This document shows, in pieces, positions 1 to 7,502 of a stretch of 43,636 nt of DNA. How positions within the stretch are numbered: position 1 is the first letter of the stretch; every line of letters starts with the position of its first letter. Under the pieces are notes generated by a model that was not told where the DNA came from, ran no database searches, and worked only from the letters and a program-made list of their open reading frames with translations. The stretch comes from JAPUDQ01 sp964462335 (GTDB lineage Bacteria > Patescibacteriota > Saccharimonadia > Saccharimonadales > Saccharimonadaceae). The stretch lies in the NCBI GenBank assembly GCA_964462335.1, contig CAYWYG010000005.1:1-43636 (forward strand). The letters are read 5' to 3'. The translations under genes were made by a program, and so were the position numbers.

Positions 1-1
1 C

Positions 2-44
2 ACCACGAAAAATGCCTGTCCTTGTGACGGGCATTTTTCGTGGT
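2..44. terminator. Strong bidirectional hairpin terminator
   Basis: Perfect 15-bp arms at 2-16 and 30-44 (ACCACGAAAAATGCC and its complement), extendable inward by four pairs around a 5-nt loop. The A/T-rich outer arms supply U-rich ends on either strand, so it could terminate a gene lying left of the window and any leftward transcript. Confidence 0.8.
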
Positions 45-345
45 ATTAGATATATATGCCTCTAACTCTCGACCTCTTCAAAAATAAAAAATAGTCGAGA
101 TCCAGCCTCTCCCAACTCGCTGAACGCGAAGTTGGGAGTTAGAGCCTCTTAATAGGAACCATCTTAGTATCCAAAGTATTCCTCTACGAAAAGCACAGCG
201 ATGTATCGACTTTGGCACTTCAGGAAGCGCCGGCGGATTTTAGCATGAACGAGGCATATGGCTGAAAGCGCTCGATCTAGACTGAATTCAGCGCAGTATG
301 AGATTTTCTCCGCAAATATTGCTTGATTTTTTCATATAACGTAAC
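45..345. other. Non-coding stretch with a structured element at 60-150
   Basis: No convincing gene is visible. Between 60 and 144 several arms pair: 60-68 with 136-144 (CTCTAACTC/GAGTTAGAG), 68-73 with 94-99, and 109-117 with 130-138 (CTCCCAACT/AGTTGGGAG). Some of these compete with each other. The string GTTAGAGCCT at 138-147 recurs in another non-coding element near 22602. It could be a small RNA or a relic. From 151 to 334 I see nothing specific. TATAAC at 335-340 is a possible -10 box five bases before the next start codon. Confidence 0.35.
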
Positions 346-1113
346 ATGAGTGTCATGGCAAAGCCAATTATATCGGTCAAAAAACTCACCAAATCGTACG
401 GCGGCAAACGGGTCGTCGATGGTATCAGTTTTGAGGTGCAACGAGGTGAGATATTTGGCATACTTGGTCCCAATGGCGCAGGCAAGACCACGACGCTTGA
501 GATGATGGAGGCACTGCGTCCGATCGACAGCGGTACAGTGACGATCGACGGTCTAAAGGTCTACGAAGGATCGTATGAAGTCAAAGAAATCATCGGTGTA
601 CAGCTGCAGGCGACATCGTTTTTTGATAATTTGACGCTTCGCGAACAGCTCAAGATGTTTGACAGTCTCTACGGCACGACAGCCGATCCGGACAAACTGC
701 TCGCCGATGTCAAGCTCACTGACAAAGCCAAAAGTTACGTCGAAAATCTCTCTGGCGGTCAAAAACAACGGTTTAGCATCACCACCGCGCTCGTCAATAG
801 TCCAAAAGTGCTGTTTCTCGACGAACCGACGACTGGCCTCGATCCCCAAGCGCGTCGCAATCTATGGGAGTTGATCCAAGAGATACGTGATCGAGGTATC
901 ACGATCGTGCTGACGACGCATTATATGGATGAGGCAGAGCTGCTGTGTGATCGCCTCGCGATCATGGACGACGGCAAGATCGTGGTGATCGATACGCCAA
1001 AAAACCTCATCAAATCCCTGATCAAGCGTGGTTTTAAAAAGCCGCAGCACGTCGAACAGGCAAATCTCGAAGATGTGTTTATCGATCTAACAGGAAAGGA
1101 TATACGCGAATGA
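346..1113 (+). CDS. ABC transporter ATP-binding protein (ABC-2 type exporter)
   Basis: A 255-residue nucleotide-binding subunit that powers an exporter at the cytoplasmic face of the membrane. The Walker A motif GPNGAGKTT lies near residues 41-49, the signature LSGGQKQR near 134-141, Walker B LFLDEPTTGLDP near 155-166, and the switch histidine in TTHYMDEAELL. The sequence resembles DrrA/CcmA-type ATPases of ABC-2 exporters. Its TGA stop overlaps the ATG of the permease gene (ATGA), so the two form one translational unit. The start follows a TATAAC box by only five bases with no Shine-Dalgarno sequence, which suggests a leaderless mRNA. The exported substrate cannot be told from sequence. Confidence 0.93.
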   Translation: MSVMAKPIISVKKLTKSYGGKRVVDGISFEVQRGEIFGILGPNGAGKTTTLEMMEALRPIDSGTVTIDGLKVYEGSYEVKEIIGVQLQATSFFDNLTLREQLKMFDSLYGTTADPDKLLADVKLTDKAKSYVENLSGGQKQRFSITTALVNSPKVLFLDEPTTGLDPQARRNLWELIQEIRDRGITIVLTTHYMDEAELLCDRLAIMDDGKIVVIDTPKNLIKSLIKRGFKKPQHVEQANLEDVFIDLTGKDIRE

Positions 1114-2213
1114 AACGATATATCATGGCGGTCTGGGGTATCGTACGAGCTTACCAGAAGCGCTTCATACGCGATAAAACGGCGCTGTTTTTCACGTTCG
1201 CGTTTCCGCTCATCTTTCTCTTTGCATTTGGCTCGATATTTAGCGGGGGTGATATCAACCTCAAAATCGCCATCATCAACAACGCGAAGAGCGACTTTGC
1301 GACACGGTTTATTGAACAGGTATCGAAAAGTGACGTTCTCAACGTCACATCCGGCATCACTGACGTGGCACAAGCCAAACAAAAGATGAGCCGCGGCGAG
1401 ATCGACAGTTTTATCGAGCTGCCGGCAAATTTCGGCGAGCCCAACGAGCAACGGATACCAGCAGGGGTGATGAACGTCTATTACCAAAAAGGCGCAGAGC
1501 AATCAGGGCGCACCGTCGCTGCGATCATGCAGCAAGTGCTCGACGGGATCAACAAACAGCTTGGTCGTCCCGACGCGACGCTGACCGTCGCCGAGAAGTC
1601 GACGGACTCGCAGGGTTTGACATCGTTTGACTATACATTTTCAGGGCTGCTCGGCTTTGCGATCATGAGCATGGGTATCTTTGGCCTGGCCAATGCCATG
1701 CCGCAGGAAAAACAGCGTGGCTCGTTTCGTCGTCTGCGCGCGAGTCCGTTTCGTGCCAGCCAACTCATCCTCGCCAACGGCGTCCACTATCTCATCATTA
1801 CTCTCATGAGCGTGCTGGCGATGGTGATTGCGAGTTTGACGATATTTCACTTCAATATGCGCGGTAACTGGATCACTTTCGCTATCTTTGCGGCATATGC
1901 GGCGATCATGATCCTCGGCTTCGGCCTCTTTATCGGTGCTTGGGCGCGCAACGAAAACCAGTCAGCTCCTCTCTCAAATCTCGTCTCATTTCCGATGATG
2001 TTTCTATCAGGTGTATTCTTCCCTCGATTTTTGTACCCCGAGTGGCTTCAGGGTGTCACGCAGTTTGTCCCATTGACGCCGGTCGTCGATGGTCTCAGGC
2101 GTATCATGACTGAAAATGCCGCGCTGACGCAGCTCGGTCCAGAACTTGCGATCATCGGCGCGTGGACGCTGATCATCTACGTGGCAGCAACGAAATGTTT
2201 CCGATGGGATTGA
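1110..2213 (+). CDS. ABC-2 type transporter permease
   Basis: A 367-residue integral membrane partner of the upstream ATPase, overlapping it by four bases. One transmembrane segment lies near residues 24-45 (LFFTFAFPLIFLFAFGSIF). A large extracytoplasmic domain follows to about residue 170, then five hydrophobic segments up to the C-terminus. This is the usual ABC-2 (ABC2_membrane_3/YhgE-like) plan with one N-terminal helix, an external domain and a C-terminal helical bundle. The RRLRASPFRASQ stretch after the second helix is typical of the family. It is likely an exporter of a drug, lipid or peptide; the substrate is unknown. It ends in TGA at 2211-2213, directly against a convergent minus-strand gene. 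Confidence 0.9.
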   Translation: MKRYIMAVWGIVRAYQKRFIRDKTALFFTFAFPLIFLFAFGSIFSGGDINLKIAIINNAKSDFATRFIEQVSKSDVLNVTSGITDVAQAKQKMSRGEIDSFIELPANFGEPNEQRIPAGVMNVYYQKGAEQSGRTVAAIMQQVLDGINKQLGRPDATLTVAEKSTDSQGLTSFDYTFSGLLGFAIMSMGIFGLANAMPQEKQRGSFRRLRASPFRASQLILANGVHYLIITLMSVLAMVIASLTIFHFNMRGNWITFAIFAAYAAIMILGFGLFIGAWARNENQSAPLSNLVSFPMMFLSGVFFPRFLYPEWLQGVTQFVPLTPVVDGLRRIMTENAALTQLGPELAIIGAWTLIIYVAATKCFRWD

Positions 2214-2217
2214 TATC

Positions 2218-2517
2218 CTAGGCGGCGCGCTTGAGTGCCCGCTCAGCGGCTCGCCCTGGAGTGGGTCGAGGTGTCGTGAAATCGACTATTATCAGATTGT
2301 CGAGAGCGGTTTCGCCTAGATCACGAGACGGGATAGGATTAATAGGCTTGTCAAATTCTATTCGCGGATATGATGCCTCTGGTACTCCTAGGCTAAAAAA
2401 CGGTGACAGCGCGAGATTGGTCGCTGCCGCGCCTATCCCTGGTGCAGCATTGGCACGTTTCTTCGCCAAATAAGCTACGTCGGCCTCAAAATCCCCAAAA
2501 GCTTGCTCTCTTGTCAT
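2218..2517 (-). CDS. Hypothetical protein, 99 aa
   Basis: I do not recognise this protein. It begins MTREQAFGDFEADVAYLAKK, has an Ala/Gly/Leu-rich middle and ends in a basic RAAERALKRAA tail, with no signal peptide or membrane segment. The start is taken at the ATG at 2517-2515 because a consensus promoter (TTGACA, 17 bp, TATAAT) ends nine bases upstream, leaving almost no leader; a longer reading would need a TTG inside the -10 box. The gene stands alone on the minus strand and ends four bases from the convergent ABC permease. The promoter supports a real transcript, and the reading frame is only moderately supported. Confidence 0.6.
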   Translation of the reverse strand: MTREQAFGDFEADVAYLAKKRANAAPGIGAAATNLALSPFFSLGVPEASYPRIEFDKPINPIPSRDLGETALDNLIIVDFTTPRPTPGRAAERALKRAA

Positions 2518-2526
2518 GGTTGTTTC

Positions 2527-2555
2527 ATTATACAACTCTGAAACAAAATTGTCAA
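2527..2555 (-). promoter_or_regulatory. Consensus sigma70-type promoter of the 99-aa gene
   Basis: On the minus strand TTGACA (2555-2550), a 17-bp spacer and TATAAT (2532-2527) are perfect matches to the consensus. The expected start of transcription falls on or next to the ATG at 2517, implying a leaderless mRNA. Confidence 0.8.
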
Positions 2556-2594
2556 TGTATTCTATAACCCTATCGATATCTCGCAGTGCTACGC

Positions 2595-2600
2595 TATAAT
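2595..2600 (+). promoter_or_regulatory. -10 box of the tRNA-Cys gene
   Basis: TATAAT at 2595-2600 lies ten bases before the mature tRNA 5' end. No clear -35 hexamer is seen at the 17-bp position. Confidence 0.6.
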
Positions 2601-2610
2601 AGTCACTGAT

Positions 2611-2684
2611 GGCGCGTTGGCGGAGCAGTTACGCAGCGGTCTGCAAAACCGCGTAGATGGGTGCAACTCCCATACGTGCCTCCA
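2611..2684 (+). tRNA. tRNA-Cys (GCA)
   Basis: The acceptor stem GGCGCGT pairs with ACGTGCC. The anticodon stem GCGGT/ACCGC encloses the loop CTGCAAA, with anticodon GCA at 2643-2645. The T stem is ATGGG/CCCAT. The discriminator is U73, the cysteine identity base, and CCA is encoded. A terminator hairpin follows within 15 bases. Confidence 0.93.
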
Positions 2685-2696
2685 TAATCGACGATA

Positions 2697-2722
2697 AAAA
2701 GGCTCGGATGAGAGCCTTTTGT
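2697..2722. terminator. Terminator shared by tRNA-Cys and the lactate permease
   Basis: Arms AAAAGGCTC (2697-2705) and GAGCCTTTT (2712-2720) enclose a 6-nt loop. The U-run on the plus strand ends the tRNA unit; the A-rich side can serve the convergent permease gene, whose stop lies four bases away. Confidence 0.75.
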
Positions 2723-2725
2723 TGT

Positions 2726-4498
2726 TTACTCTGTGACGTGTTGCTGAGTAGTTTTGGGTCGCGGGAGTCGCCCGCGTAAGGCGATGAAAGCTGTACCGAT
2801 AATCATGAGGGCAGATACGATAATGAGGATAATTTCACCCGTCGACAGGTAGTGTGACGCTGTCGCAACAGTCATAGTGTTGCCCTGTGGGATCATCCAA
2901 GGTAGGTAGTATGCTTGTACATAGGTCATCACCCCTATGATAGCGACAAGTGCGAGGCTATGAAGTATTGTGAACCGAAATAGTGTGCCTTCTTGGCCGG
3001 TTAGCCCAGTCGCACCTGTTGCCACGGCGATACTCTGTGGCGAGATCATTTTTGCAGTCACCCCACCACTTGTATTGGCTGCAACGGTGAGTGTCGGGTC
3101 GATACCGAGCACTTTCGCCGTATGCTGCTGGATACCAGAGAAAAGAGCATTAGACGACGTGTCACTGCCAGTCAAAAAGACTCCGAGCCAGCCGAGAAGA
3201 GGTGCGATGAGAGGGAACCAGTGCCCTGTTGCGGCGAGTGCTTGGCCAAGTGCTGCCGACATACCTGAAAAGTTCGCTAAGTATGCGAAGCCGACGACAG
3301 CAGCGATAGTGAGCAGCGGCTTGGCGAGCTCATGGAGTGTATGATGCGCTGTATCCCAAAAACTGCGCCACGACATACGGAGTAGCACGGCTGTGAGGAT
3401 GGCGGCAAATAATATTGCCGTACCTGCGGCCGCCAACCATGTAAATGTGTAGATGACTTCTTTGGGGACACCGCCGATGAGTATGGCGTGATCAAGCGCG
3501 CCGAATGGTATTTTGATACTGGTTGTATCGAGCAGCGCTTTGATACCCGTGCTCCCCCAGCTACCAACAAAAAGAACCAGCATGATAAATGGTGTCCATG
3601 CGCGAACAATGGTGGATGTAGAGTGATGATGTACGTTGCGTGATGCGGTGCTACTCTTGTGGCGTTCAGCTGGAAAACGCCAGACTGTTTTGGGTTGCCA
3701 AAACCTGAGTAAAAGCACAAGTGAGCTTATCGACACGATTGCCGAGAGAATATCAGGCAGCATAGGACCAATGAAGGATGCTGTCGCATACATAGTGAGC
3801 GCGTATGATCCGCCAGCGACAACAAGAGCGGGCCAGATCTCGCGTGCGCCGCGCCAGCCTGCGATAAGTACAGTGAGCCATAGCGGGATGATCATCGCGA
3901 TAAATGGGAGCTGGTGTCCTACCATACGGCTGATCAAATTTGGATCAATATTGGTGACTGTGCCGGCGGTGATGACTGCGATGCCGATTCCACCGAAAGC
4001 GACGGGTGCGGTGTTTGCAATCAGACAAATACCTGCTGCATATAATGCTTCAAAACCCAAACCAACCAGCATGCCAGCTGTAATTGCCACAGGCGCTCCA
4101 AAACCGGCAGATCCCTCGAGGAATGCCCCAAAGCAAAAGGCGATGAGGAGTGCCTGTAAGCGACGGTCAACCGTGATCGATTCGATCGTGTCGCGTACCA
4201 CGGCAAAACTGCCTGTTCGGACGCTGATGTTGTAGAGAAATACTGCTGTCAGTACGATCCATCCTATTGGGAATAGGCCTTGTAGCGCACCGTAGACAGT
4301 TGAGAGTGCTGCAATGTCGACCGGCATACGGAATATGGTTGTTGCTACTGCAGTCGCAAGTACTAGCGTCAATAAACTTGCCACCCATCCTGACAGCAAT
4401 CGGCTGAGCAGAATGATACACAGGAAGATGATAGGGATTGCAGCAAATATGGCCGATAGGGCGATATTGTACATTGGGTCAGGCGTCTGAAACCACAT
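2726..4498 (-). CDS. lldP: L-lactate permease (LctP family)
   Basis: A 590-residue polytopic inner-membrane protein of the lactate permease family, which carries L-lactate or glycolate with protons; family members are usually about 550 residues. Diagnostic stretches are GAFLEGSAGFGAPVAI near residue 125 and LTGSDTSSNALFSG and ANTSGGVTAKMISPQS in the second half. About 14 hydrophobic segments span the protein. The start is placed at MWFQTPDP because an extended -10 box (TGCTATAGT) ends ten bases before this ATG; an 18-residue upstream extension would overlap the promoter. It is monocistronic, between tRNA-Cys (convergent) and tRNA-Leu (divergent). In a fermentative small-genome organism it may export lactate rather than import it (inference). 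Confidence 0.92.
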   Translation of the reverse strand: MWFQTPDPMYNIALSAIFAAIPIIFLCIILLSRLLSGWVASLLTLVLATAVATTIFRMPVDIAALSTVYGALQGLFPIGWIVLTAVFLYNISVRTGSFAVVRDTIESITVDRRLQALLIAFCFGAFLEGSAGFGAPVAITAGMLVGLGFEALYAAGICLIANTAPVAFGGIGIAVITAGTVTNIDPNLISRMVGHQLPFIAMIIPLWLTVLIAGWRGAREIWPALVVAGGSYALTMYATASFIGPMLPDILSAIVSISSLVLLLRFWQPKTVWRFPAERHKSSTASRNVHHHSTSTIVRAWTPFIMLVLFVGSWGSTGIKALLDTTSIKIPFGALDHAILIGGVPKEVIYTFTWLAAAGTAILFAAILTAVLLRMSWRSFWDTAHHTLHELAKPLLTIAAVVGFAYLANFSGMSAALGQALAATGHWFPLIAPLLGWLGVFLTGSDTSSNALFSGIQQHTAKVLGIDPTLTVAANTSGGVTAKMISPQSIAVATGATGLTGQEGTLFRFTILHSLALVAIIGVMTYVQAYYLPWMIPQGNTMTVATASHYLSTGEIILIIVSALMIIGTAFIALRGRLPRPKTTQQHVTE

Positions 4499-4508
4499 AG
4501 TATGCCTC

Positions 4509-4517
4509 ACTATAGCA
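4509..4517 (-). promoter_or_regulatory. Extended -10 promoter of the lactate permease
   Basis: The minus strand reads TGCTATAGT, with the -10 hexamer at 4514-4509, ten bases before the chosen ATG. No good -35 is visible, as expected for an extended -10 promoter. Confidence 0.55.
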
Positions 4518-4574
4518 CCATAAGCACGACAGTGATAGATATATGTGTGCATATCTGTGATCGTAGCATTACGT

Positions 4575-4661
4575 AACCCTGTTATAATTTATCGTATGCG
4601 CGGGTGCTGGAATCGGTAGACAGTGCAGACTTAAAATCTGTTGGCCAAAAGCCGTGCGGGT
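4575..4661 (+). pseudogene. Truncated duplicate of tRNA-Leu(UAA) with its promoter
   Basis: These 87 bases are identical to 4766-4852, which hold the promoter (TATAAT) and the first part of the intact tRNA-Leu gene through the anticodon and variable arms. The copy breaks off at the first base of the T arm and runs into 104 bp of unrelated sequence rather than a T loop and acceptor 3' strand. It therefore cannot fold as a tRNA, although it keeps a working-looking promoter. The tRNA part is 4598-4661. A tandem duplication, an integration scar or an assembly error could each explain it. Confidence 0.8.
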
Positions 4662-4765
4662 GAGATCTGCCAGTCGGCAGGTCGCAAGGCAATCTTCACT
4701 TGAAAGCTGTGCTTTCAAAGATGAAGTTGCGGGGTCGCGCTTGCGTGACCAAGTCCCGGGAATTG
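4662..4765. other. 104-bp spacer between the two tRNA-Leu copies
   Basis: It contains the palindrome CTGCCAGTCGGCAG (4668-4681), a hairpin built from CTTCA and CTTTGAAAG-like arms around 4693-4725, and the string CCAAGTCCCG at 4749-4758, which resembles the T-arm text of the intact tRNA (TCAAGTCCCG). No gene is seen. Confidence 0.5.
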
Positions 4766-4788
4766 AACCCTGTTATAATTTATCGTAT

Positions 4789-4874
4789 GCGCGGGTGCTG
4801 GAATCGGTAGACAGTGCAGACTTAAAATCTGTTGGCCAAAAGCCGTGCGGGTTCAAGTCCCGCCCCGCGCACCA
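4789..4874 (+). tRNA. tRNA-Leu (UAA)
   Basis: This is an 86-nt class II tRNA. The acceptor stem GCGCGGG pairs with CCCGCGC, the discriminator is A73, and CCA is encoded. The anticodon TAA is at 4823-4825 in the loop CTTAAAA. A long variable arm (TTGGCCAAAAGCC region) and a T arm with TTCAAGT are present. The promoter TATAAT lies about 10 bases upstream. Confidence 0.95.
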
Positions 4875-4946
4875 TGCACATCCCGACTACCATCAGTGGT
4901 AGTATTTTGCTATACTAGTAACATAAGTCTAAACAAGGAATAAAGT

Positions 4947-5513
4947 ATGGATATAGTTCTATGGGTAGTTCTGGGTCTTGTCGTCGTAGCCGTTGGTTTC
5001 TTTTGGACGACCTACAATGGGTTGGTGACGCTTAAAGTTCGTGTCGAAGAAGCATGGAGTGATATCACCGTGCAGCTCAAGCGACGCGCTGATCTGATCC
5101 CAAACCTCATCGAGACAGTCAAAGGCTATGCGACACACGAAAAAGAAGTCTTTGAGAAAGTAACCGAAGCTCGCACGGCAGTCATGAACGCCACTTCACA
5201 AGGTCCTAAAGCGACAGCTGCCGCCGAGAACCAATTTGAAGGCGCGCTCAAGAGCCTCTTTGCCGTCGCCGAGAACTACCCTCAGCTCCGCGCAACCGAG
5301 AACTTCCAGCAGCTTCAGGCTGAACTCGTCGATACAGAGGACAAGATCCAAGCATCACGCCGTTTCTACAATGGCGGAGTACGCGATCTCAACACGAAGA
5401 TTGAGCAGTTTCCAAGTAACCTTATCGCAGGTATGTTTGGTTTTGTGAAGCGAGAGTTTTTCGAAGTTGCTGACCAAGCAGCAGTAGAGCAACCAGTTCA
5501 AGTTAAATTCTAG
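4947..5513 (+). CDS. lemA: LemA family protein
   Basis: A 188-residue protein with one N-terminal transmembrane segment (residues about 2-22) and a long helical domain facing out or at the membrane surface. The signatures VRVEEAWSDITVQLKRRADLIPNL (about 33-56) and the C-terminal ALDIYN-equivalent RRFYNGGVRDLN are diagnostic of LemA. The start has an AAGGA Shine-Dalgarno sequence and an extended -10 box TGCTATACT about 30 bases upstream. htpX follows 31 bp downstream, the usual lemA-htpX pairing. The family's molecular role is unclear; it is often linked to membrane stress with HtpX. Confidence 0.93.
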   Translation: MDIVLWVVLGLVVVAVGFFWTTYNGLVTLKVRVEEAWSDITVQLKRRADLIPNLIETVKGYATHEKEVFEKVTEARTAVMNATSQGPKATAAAENQFEGALKSLFAVAENYPQLRATENFQQLQAELVDTEDKIQASRRFYNGGVRDLNTKIEQFPSNLIAGMFGFVKREFFEVADQAAVEQPVQVKF

Positions 5514-5544
5514 GTAGTCAGATTGACTGTGAGGAGCTCGTCCG

Positions 5545-6414
5545 ATGTATAGTGCGATTGCGAGTAACAAACGCAACACCATCTTTATCATGATGTTTTT
5601 CATCGTGCTTGTTGCGGGGCTGGGTTTTGTCGCGTCGTTGTATTACGGTACATGGGTATTTTGGGGGTCAATGGTTGGCGCAGCGGTCTATGCTCTGATA
5701 CAGTATTTCACCGCAGCCAAACTCGCATTGGCGGTGAACGGAGCTCATGAGATCAAAAAATCTGACAACCCGCGACTATATCGTATCGTCGAGAATCTTG
5801 CAATTACAAACGGTATGCCGATGCCAAAAGTGTATATTATTGATGATCCGGCTCCCAATGCATTTGCGACTGGGCGCGATCCTGACAACGCATATGTCGC
5901 GGCGACGTCCGGTATCTTAGAGATGATGAGTGATCGGGAGCTTCAGGCAGTGATGGCGCATGAAATGGGCCACGTGAAAAACTACGATATTCGCGTCATG
6001 ATGATCGTGTTTGGGCTGGTCAGTGCTATCGGCTTTATTGCCGATATGATGCTACGCATGTCGTGGTTTGGCGGCAGCGACAATCGTGATCGCAGCCCGA
6101 TATTTCTCATCTTGGGGATAGCAGCTGCATTGCTTGCGCCCGTGGTTGCGATGCTCGTACAAGCAGCGATTTCTCGCCAGCGAGAATATCTTGCTGATGC
6201 AACAGGTGCTATGACGACACGTGATCCAGAAGGCCTTGCGACCGCACTAGAAAAAATCGGCGATGCAGGCTCGGCACTACATCGACAAAATATGTCGACT
6301 GCCCATCTGTTCTTTAGCAATCCTCTCAAGGGCGGAGTTGCCGCAGCGTTTAGTACCCATCCGCCTATCGACGAGCGTGTCGCTCGCTTACGAAGCCTTG
6401 GGACGAAGATGTAG
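5545..6414 (+). CDS. htpX: HtpX-like membrane zinc metalloprotease (M48B)
   Basis: A 289-residue membrane protease that degrades damaged membrane proteins. Two hydrophobic segments lie near residues 12-55, the zinc motif HEMGH sits in VMAHEMGHVKN near 139-143, two more membrane segments follow to about 215, and the third zinc ligand is the glutamate of REYLADATGA. The length matches E. coli HtpX (293 aa). A GAGGAG Shine-Dalgarno sequence precedes the ATG. It lies directly downstream of lemA and three bases before the next membrane-protein gene, so the three are probably co-transcribed. Confidence 0.95.
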   Translation: MYSAIASNKRNTIFIMMFFIVLVAGLGFVASLYYGTWVFWGSMVGAAVYALIQYFTAAKLALAVNGAHEIKKSDNPRLYRIVENLAITNGMPMPKVYIIDDPAPNAFATGRDPDNAYVAATSGILEMMSDRELQAVMAHEMGHVKNYDIRVMMIVFGLVSAIGFIADMMLRMSWFGGSDNRDRSPIFLILGIAAALLAPVVAMLVQAAISRQREYLADATGAMTTRDPEGLATALEKIGDAGSALHRQNMSTAHLFFSNPLKGGVAAAFSTHPPIDERVARLRSLGTKM

Positions 6415-6416
6415 CT

Positions 6417-7502
6417 ATGGCAAAAAAGCGTGTACTCACCACTGGCTTGCGCGTGCGTATAATGACCCGAATCAAAAATGTATTACGATGGATCGCACAT
6501 CCGTTTGTACGGTGGGCGCATCGTATACGCGACCTTATCCTGCGTCGGCCGCATCATAGTTTTCGCCGCACCCGTCGTCGTGATGTACCACAACTAACAC
6601 CATTGCCAAGTAATATATTTTTTACTTCTGATGTTATCGGACGTATGCGCCGTCATATCAGAACATATATCGTATTTATATTGTCCTATACGATCCTGTT
6701 TACGGCGATTGCCGGGATCATCAACCAAGAAAGCTATGCATCATTTAGCGACTCCGTCAAAGGGCTAGGATCCGATATCGTTGATGGGGATATCGGAAAA
6801 GTTGGTGAGACATTCACTCTATTTGGTTCTGTCGTAAGCGGTCAGCTAGGCACGGCATTGGGTGAGTCGCAACAGATATTTGTGGGCTTTGTGACACTTC
6901 TATTTTGGATGAGTATCGTCTGGTATCTACGGCACATACTGGGTGGTGCGCGTGTCAATGTACGCGATGCGTTGTACAACGCTGGCGCTCCGATTTTACC
7001 GACGTTTATGATTGCGCTTGTGGGGCTATTCCAGCTCGTTCCTGGTGCACTTGGCGTGATCATGTATTTTGCTGTGACCGGAACGGGCGTCGTGCAGGGT
7101 GGCGTAGAGTCGATGCTGTTTGCTGTGGCGGCGATATTACTCGTCGTACTGTCTCTCTACTGGGTTACTGGGACGATATTTGGCCTCGTGATCGTAACGA
7201 TTCCGGGCACGTACCCATTTCGTGCACTATCACTTGCGGGCGATGTGGTCGTCGGACGACGTACGAGTTTGTTGCTGAGACTATTGTGGATGGTATTTAT
7301 CGTATTCTTACTCTGGATATTTGTCCTTGTGCCAGCGATCCTGTTGGCGGATGCGCTGCCATGGAAATGGTTGCCGATAGTCCCCCTAGTGACACAGTTG
7401 CTTGCTGGTATGAGTATTGTCTTTGCAGCAAGCTACGTGTATCTATTGTATCGGAGGATGATCGATGCCGCTCCCAAGCAACGATCCCGCAAAACGGTAT
7501 AG
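6417..7502 (+). CDS. Polytopic membrane protein of unknown function
   Basis: I do not recognise this 361-residue protein. It has a strongly basic N-terminus of about 75 residues (many Arg and Lys, including RRPHHSFRRTRRR) predicted to be cytosolic, then about six to seven hydrophobic helices from residue 85 on and a basic C-terminal tail. The helix layout resembles YIP1/DUF-type integral proteins but no motif is decisive. It starts three bases after htpX and overlaps the start of ligA by 38 bases, so it is part of the lemA-htpX-ligA run. Confidence 0.75.
   Translation: MAKKRVLTTGLRVRIMTRIKNVLRWIAHPFVRWAHRIRDLILRRPHHSFRRTRRRDVPQLTPLPSNIFFTSDVIGRMRRHIRTYIVFILSYTILFTAIAGIINQESYASFSDSVKGLGSDIVDGDIGKVGETFTLFGSVVSGQLGTALGESQQIFVGFVTLLFWMSIVWYLRHILGGARVNVRDALYNAGAPILPTFMIALVGLFQLVPGALGVIMYFAVTGTGVVQGGVESMLFAVAAILLVVLSLYWVTGTIFGLVIVTIPGTYPFRALSLAGDVVVGRRTSLLLRLLWMVFIVFLLWIFVLVPAILLADALPWKWLPIVPLVTQLLAGMSIVFAASYVYLLYRRMIDAAPKQRSRKTV

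Noticed and set aside
921..1502. 193-residue minus-strand reading frame
   Set aside because: It lies wholly antisense to the ABC ATPase and permease, which have clear motifs; it has no ribosome binding site and unlikely composition.
3636..4235. 199-residue plus-strand frame
   Set aside because: It is antisense to the lactate permease, which is well supported.
4575..4874. Group I intron in tRNA-Leu(UAA)
   Set aside because: Such introns interrupt the anticodon loop; here the break is in the T arm, and the downstream tRNA is complete on its own.
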